From an uncultured Bacillota bacterium (lineage in GTDB: Bacteria; Bacillota_I; Bacilli_A; RFN20; CAG-826), in contig CASFWS010000045.1 of NCBI GenBank assembly GCA_949298295.1, positions 1-7,567 on the forward strand: DNA of 7,567 bases. The letters are read 5' to 3'. The notes below the pieces were generated by a model. That model did no database searches and was not told the DNA's origin. It saw only the letters and a list, made by a program, of their open reading frames with translations. Shown piece by piece: positions 5,652 through 7,567 of this stretch. The position numbers and the translations under genes are program-made. How positions within the stretch are numbered: the first letter of the stretch is position 1; each line of letters starts with the position of its first letter.

Positions 5652-6283
5652 ATTTGACGCCGACCGTCGGGCGGAACCTCGCCCTCCTAAGAAAGCATCG
5701 GGGCTTGACCCAGGGCCAGCTCGCCGAGCGCTTTGCCTATAGCGACAAAGCCATCTCGAAATGGGAACGGGGCGAGGCCCTTCCGGACCTCAATACCCTT
5801 TTCGAGCTTGCCGACTTCTACGGGGTGACCCTCGATTTCCTGACCCACCCCCAAAACGAAGCCACCCTTCGGGAAATCGGGCGAAACGACCCGCGGAAAG
5901 TCATATCCAACCGGATCATCATCACTCTCCTTGCCATCCTGACGATTTGGACTTTCGCGACGATTCTCTTCGTGAGCGATCTCATCATGAAAATGGCTTG
6001 GAGCGGATGGATGGCCTTCGTCTGGGCCGTCCCGGCATCCTTTCTCCTTCTTCTGCCCTTCAACCACATTTGGGGCAAGAAAGAGTGGCTCTTCCCTCTC
6101 GCGACGACATTCATCTGGACCCTGCTCATCGCCGTTTACGTCGAAATGGGGCTCGACATCGCCGATAATGCCGGATGGGAGCTTGGCTACGTCCTCATTC
6201 TCGGCCTCCCCATCACTGCCATTGGCTTTCTCGTCCACCGTTACCGGATGCAAAAGAAGCGTTCAAAAGAGGAAGGAAAGTGA
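5645..6283 (+). CDS. XRE-family HTH regulator with C-terminal membrane domain
   Basis: The 212-residue product has a Cro/C1-type helix-turn-helix at about residues 9-66. It contains the signatures LRKHRGLTQGQLAERF, DKAISKWERGEALPDL and LADFYGVTLDFL. After a charged linker there are four hydrophobic segments at about 90-112, 121-140, 148-168 and 177-198, and a basic tail (RMQKKRSKEEGK). This HTH-plus-membrane layout is common in Bacillota regulators that are thought to sense membrane or envelope state; the signal here is unknown. The ATG at 5645 is preferred to TTG at 5636 or 5639. None of them has a Shine-Dalgarno, while the candidate promoter would place the RNA start only a few bases upstream, so translation may be leaderless or nearly so. 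A dyad at 5627-5651 could be its own operator. It ends in TGA, showing TGA is a stop here. No partner gene shares its transcript. Confidence 0.9.
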   Translation: MIDLTPTVGRNLALLRKHRGLTQGQLAERFAYSDKAISKWERGEALPDLNTLFELADFYGVTLDFLTHPQNEATLREIGRNDPRKVISNRIIITLLAILTIWTFATILFVSDLIMKMAWSGWMAFVWAVPASFLLLLPFNHIWGKKEWLFPLATTFIWTLLIAVYVEMGLDIADNAGWELGYVLILGLPITAIGFLVHRYRMQKKRSKEEGK

Positions 6284-6287
6284 AATA

Positions 6288-6312
6288 GAGGCCGCAAAAG
6301 CGGCTTCTTTTT
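6288..6312 (+). terminator. Intrinsic terminator of the XRE gene
   Basis: An 8-bp stem with one G.T pair (GAGGCCGC 6288-6295, GCGGCTTC 6300-6307) and an AAAA loop is followed by TTTTT. It lies between the convergent XRE and hydrolase genes. The reverse strand lacks a good T-run, so it may serve the hydrolase only weakly. Confidence 0.85.
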
Positions 6313-6322
6313 CTTCATATTG

Positions 6323-7192
6323 CTAGAAGGAAGCGAGAAAGCGCTCGCTATTGAAACGCGCAGCCCGAGCCTCTTCGGTATCGACGTCCAAGTGAAAGAC
6401 GTGCTTCAGCGGTGCTTCCTTTCCGACGAAATCGTCAAAGAAAAGCGGCACACCCACTTCCTCTAGTCTCTTCTTGAAAGGAGGATTCTCGGCTCGGAGA
6501 AAGTCCCCATCGGAAGTCATGAGATAAGTTGGTGGGAACTCCGGCCCGATATGGCGGACCGTCTGGAAGCGCGGATCGTCCTTCTTATGGAAACGAGGCA
6601 GGAAGTAACGCCACATCCACCACGTCTGCGAGACTTCCGAGGTCCCGAGATTGCCATAAAGGCCGCAATTGAGGGAGAGACCATTGACCGGGAGAACGAG
6701 CCGCAGCCCCGGGAAGAGCTTCCGATAATCCGGGCTCGACTGCACGAGGCCATATAGATAGGAGAGATTCGCCCCGGCCGAATCGCCGTACAAATAGACA
6801 TGCCCCAAATCGGCGCCCCACTCCTTCCAGTGCTCCTTAGCGAAGGAGAGAACCTCGTCGAGGCAATAGAGTTGAGTCGGGAAACGGCTAGCGGGCGCAA
6901 GGGGATAGTTGAAGCAAAGGACGACGTAGCCATCGTGGGCAAGGGCCTTCGCATATCGCGAATAGATTTCCTTCGTTCCGTATAGGTAGCCGCCGCCATG
7001 GACGACGACGATGGTCGGCAAAAGGCCGGGAATGTCCTTGCGAAAGACATCCAATTGCCCCCATTTGCCGTAACGCCGATCGTAAGTAAGACTCTTCCAC
7101 TCCTTCAAATCGGTCGGCAAGGGCCTGCCGGCATCCCGCTTTGTATCGGATTTGAGGCAGCCTTTTCCAAACAGGTAATTGACGAGAGCCAT
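6323..7192 (-). CDS. Alpha/beta hydrolase, hormone-sensitive-lipase (HSL) type esterase
   Basis: The ATG at 7192 is chosen because AAGGAGG (7206-7200) lies 7 nt upstream; the longer in-frame ATG at 7234 starts inside the preceding terminator and has no such site. The protein has 289 residues, about the usual size for the family. The HSL oxyanion-hole motif HGGG is at 65-68 and the nucleophile elbow GDSAG at 136-140 (Ser138). The catalytic Asp is probably D230 in GDFLR (D228 is adjacent), and the His is probably H264 in LKHVFH. All triad members are therefore present. It should hydrolyse short-chain esters or acylated compounds. The real substrate cannot be read from sequence. There is no signal peptide, so it is probably cytoplasmic. 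It follows the end of clpB by 56 nt, with a hairpin between. Confidence 0.92.
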   Translation of the reverse strand: MALVNYLFGKGCLKSDTKRDAGRPLPTDLKEWKSLTYDRRYGKWGQLDVFRKDIPGLLPTIVVVHGGGYLYGTKEIYSRYAKALAHDGYVVLCFNYPLAPASRFPTQLYCLDEVLSFAKEHWKEWGADLGHVYLYGDSAGANLSYLYGLVQSSPDYRKLFPGLRLVLPVNGLSLNCGLYGNLGTSEVSQTWWMWRYFLPRFHKKDDPRFQTVRHIGPEFPPTYLMTSDGDFLRAENPPFKKRLEEVGVPLFFDDFVGKEAPLKHVFHLDVDTEEARAARFNSERFLASF

Positions 7193-7222
7193 GGCAATTC
7201 CTCCTTCACTAATATAAACCAA

Positions 7223-7245
7223 AGGCCCGGACAAAAGCCGGGCCT
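7223..7245 (-). terminator. Hairpin after clpB, weak U-tract
   Basis: On the - strand, AGGCCCGG (7245-7238) pairs perfectly with CCGGGCCT (7230-7223) around a 7-nt loop. It is followed by TTTGGTTTATATT, an interrupted T-run. It probably terminates clpB transcripts only partially, letting some RNA continue into the hydrolase gene. Confidence 0.65.
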
Positions 7246-7248
7246 CGT

Positions 7249-7567
7249 CTATTTGAGGAGCAACCCTTCCTTCTTGTCGAAAGAGAGAACGTACTTCCTT
7301 TCGGTCGAGAGGCTTCCTTCGACGATCTTGGTCGCCAGGAATGTCTCGATTTTGTCGGATATGAAGCGCTTGAGAGGGCGGGCACCGAATTTCGGGGAGT
7401 ACGCCGTCTCAATGACATAGTCGACGATCGATTCGTCGAAGTCGACCACGTAGTAACGCTCGGCAAGGCGCTTCCCTAGTTCGGAAAGCATCTTCTTGAC
7501 GATAAGGCGCTGCATCGACTTGTCGAGGGGATTGAAGAAGACGATCTCGTCAATCCGGTTGAGGAAC
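7249..7567 (-). CDS. clpB: ClpB-type AAA+ disaggregase, C-terminal end only
   Basis: The frame is open from the right edge of the window to TAG at 7251-7249, giving about 105 C-terminal residues; the rest lies beyond 7567. It opens with FLNRIDEIVFFNPL, the conserved sequence late in the second AAA+ module of Clp/Hsp100 proteins (the Asn-Arg pair is in the sensor/arginine-finger region). KFGARPLKR follows, which is the sensor-2 GAR motif of the D2 small domain. KRLAER and a short tail ending KKEGLLLK complete it. The family unfolds and disaggregates proteins with ATP in the cytoplasm, together with DnaK. ClpB is favoured over ClpC/ClpE by the ERYYVVDF...YVIETAYSPKFGARPLKR spacing and the short end. 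The regulatory region is outside the window. Confidence 0.85.
   Translation of the reverse strand, partial: FLNRIDEIVFFNPLDKSMQRLIVKKMLSELGKRLAERYYVVDFDESIVDYVIETAYSPKFGARPLKRFISDKIETFLATKIVEGSLSTERKYVLSFDKKEGLLLK

Noticed and set aside
6281..6283. UGA read as Trp, as in mollicutes
   Set aside because: The XRE protein ends naturally at this TGA directly before its terminator, so the standard code applies.
6517..7050. Long alternative-frame ORFs inside the hydrolase gene, and similar ones in other genes
   Set aside because: They are Arg/Ser/Pro-rich shadows of GC-biased codons and lack ribosome binding sites. The real frames carry catalytic motifs or signal sequences.
7211..7216. TATATT as the hydrolase promoter
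   Set aside because: The implied RNA start falls on the ribosome binding site and no -35 is present at 15-19 nt.

Overview
The window looks like a chromosomal piece from an uncultured, gut-type, low-rank Bacillota (Bacilli/Erysipelotrichales-RF39-like) bacterium. The basis is a Gly/Ser-linkered lipoprotein with a Gram-positive lipobox, strong AGGAGG Shine-Dalgarno sites, U-tract terminators, an XRE regulator with a membrane tail, and a ClpB-type chaperone. GC-ending codons are common. TGA is used as a stop (XRE gene), so this is not a UGA-Trp mollicute. Taxonomy is inferred, not proven.

Layout. (1) 2-1699 (+): the 3' part of a large secreted beta-rich protein with Big2/Ig-like folds. It ends at a strong hairpin at 1715-1741 shared with the converging gene. 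(2) 1820-3208 (-): a surface lipoprotein with its own promoter candidate. (3) 3262-3405 (-): a gene-free segment that folds into two hairpins plus a textbook intrinsic terminator, either a small RNA or a leader. (4) 3445-5163 (-): a PIN-domain nuclease-like protein with two copies of a ~60-residue domain. Its start codon is problematic: a strong ribosome binding site has no ATG/GTG/TTG behind it. (5) 5281-5405: a divergent regulatory region with a tandem array of cre-like (CcpA/LacI-type) motifs, a promoter, a GNRA hairpin and an inverted repeat. It leads into a 47-residue acidic protein (5406-5549, +) closed by its own terminator. (6) 5645-6283 (+): an XRE-type HTH protein with four membrane segments, seemingly translated without a Shine-Dalgarno. 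(7) 6323-7192 (-): an HSL-type alpha/beta hydrolase. (8) 7249-7567 (-): the C-terminal end of ClpB.

Almost every gene has its own terminator, so most are single transcription units. Only the hydrolase may be fed by read-through from clpB, because no good promoter lies between them. No obvious shared pathway links the genes. The least explained part is 3262-5405: the RNA-like element, the PIN protein and the regulated small ORF. No mobile element, CRISPR array, tRNA or rRNA was seen.
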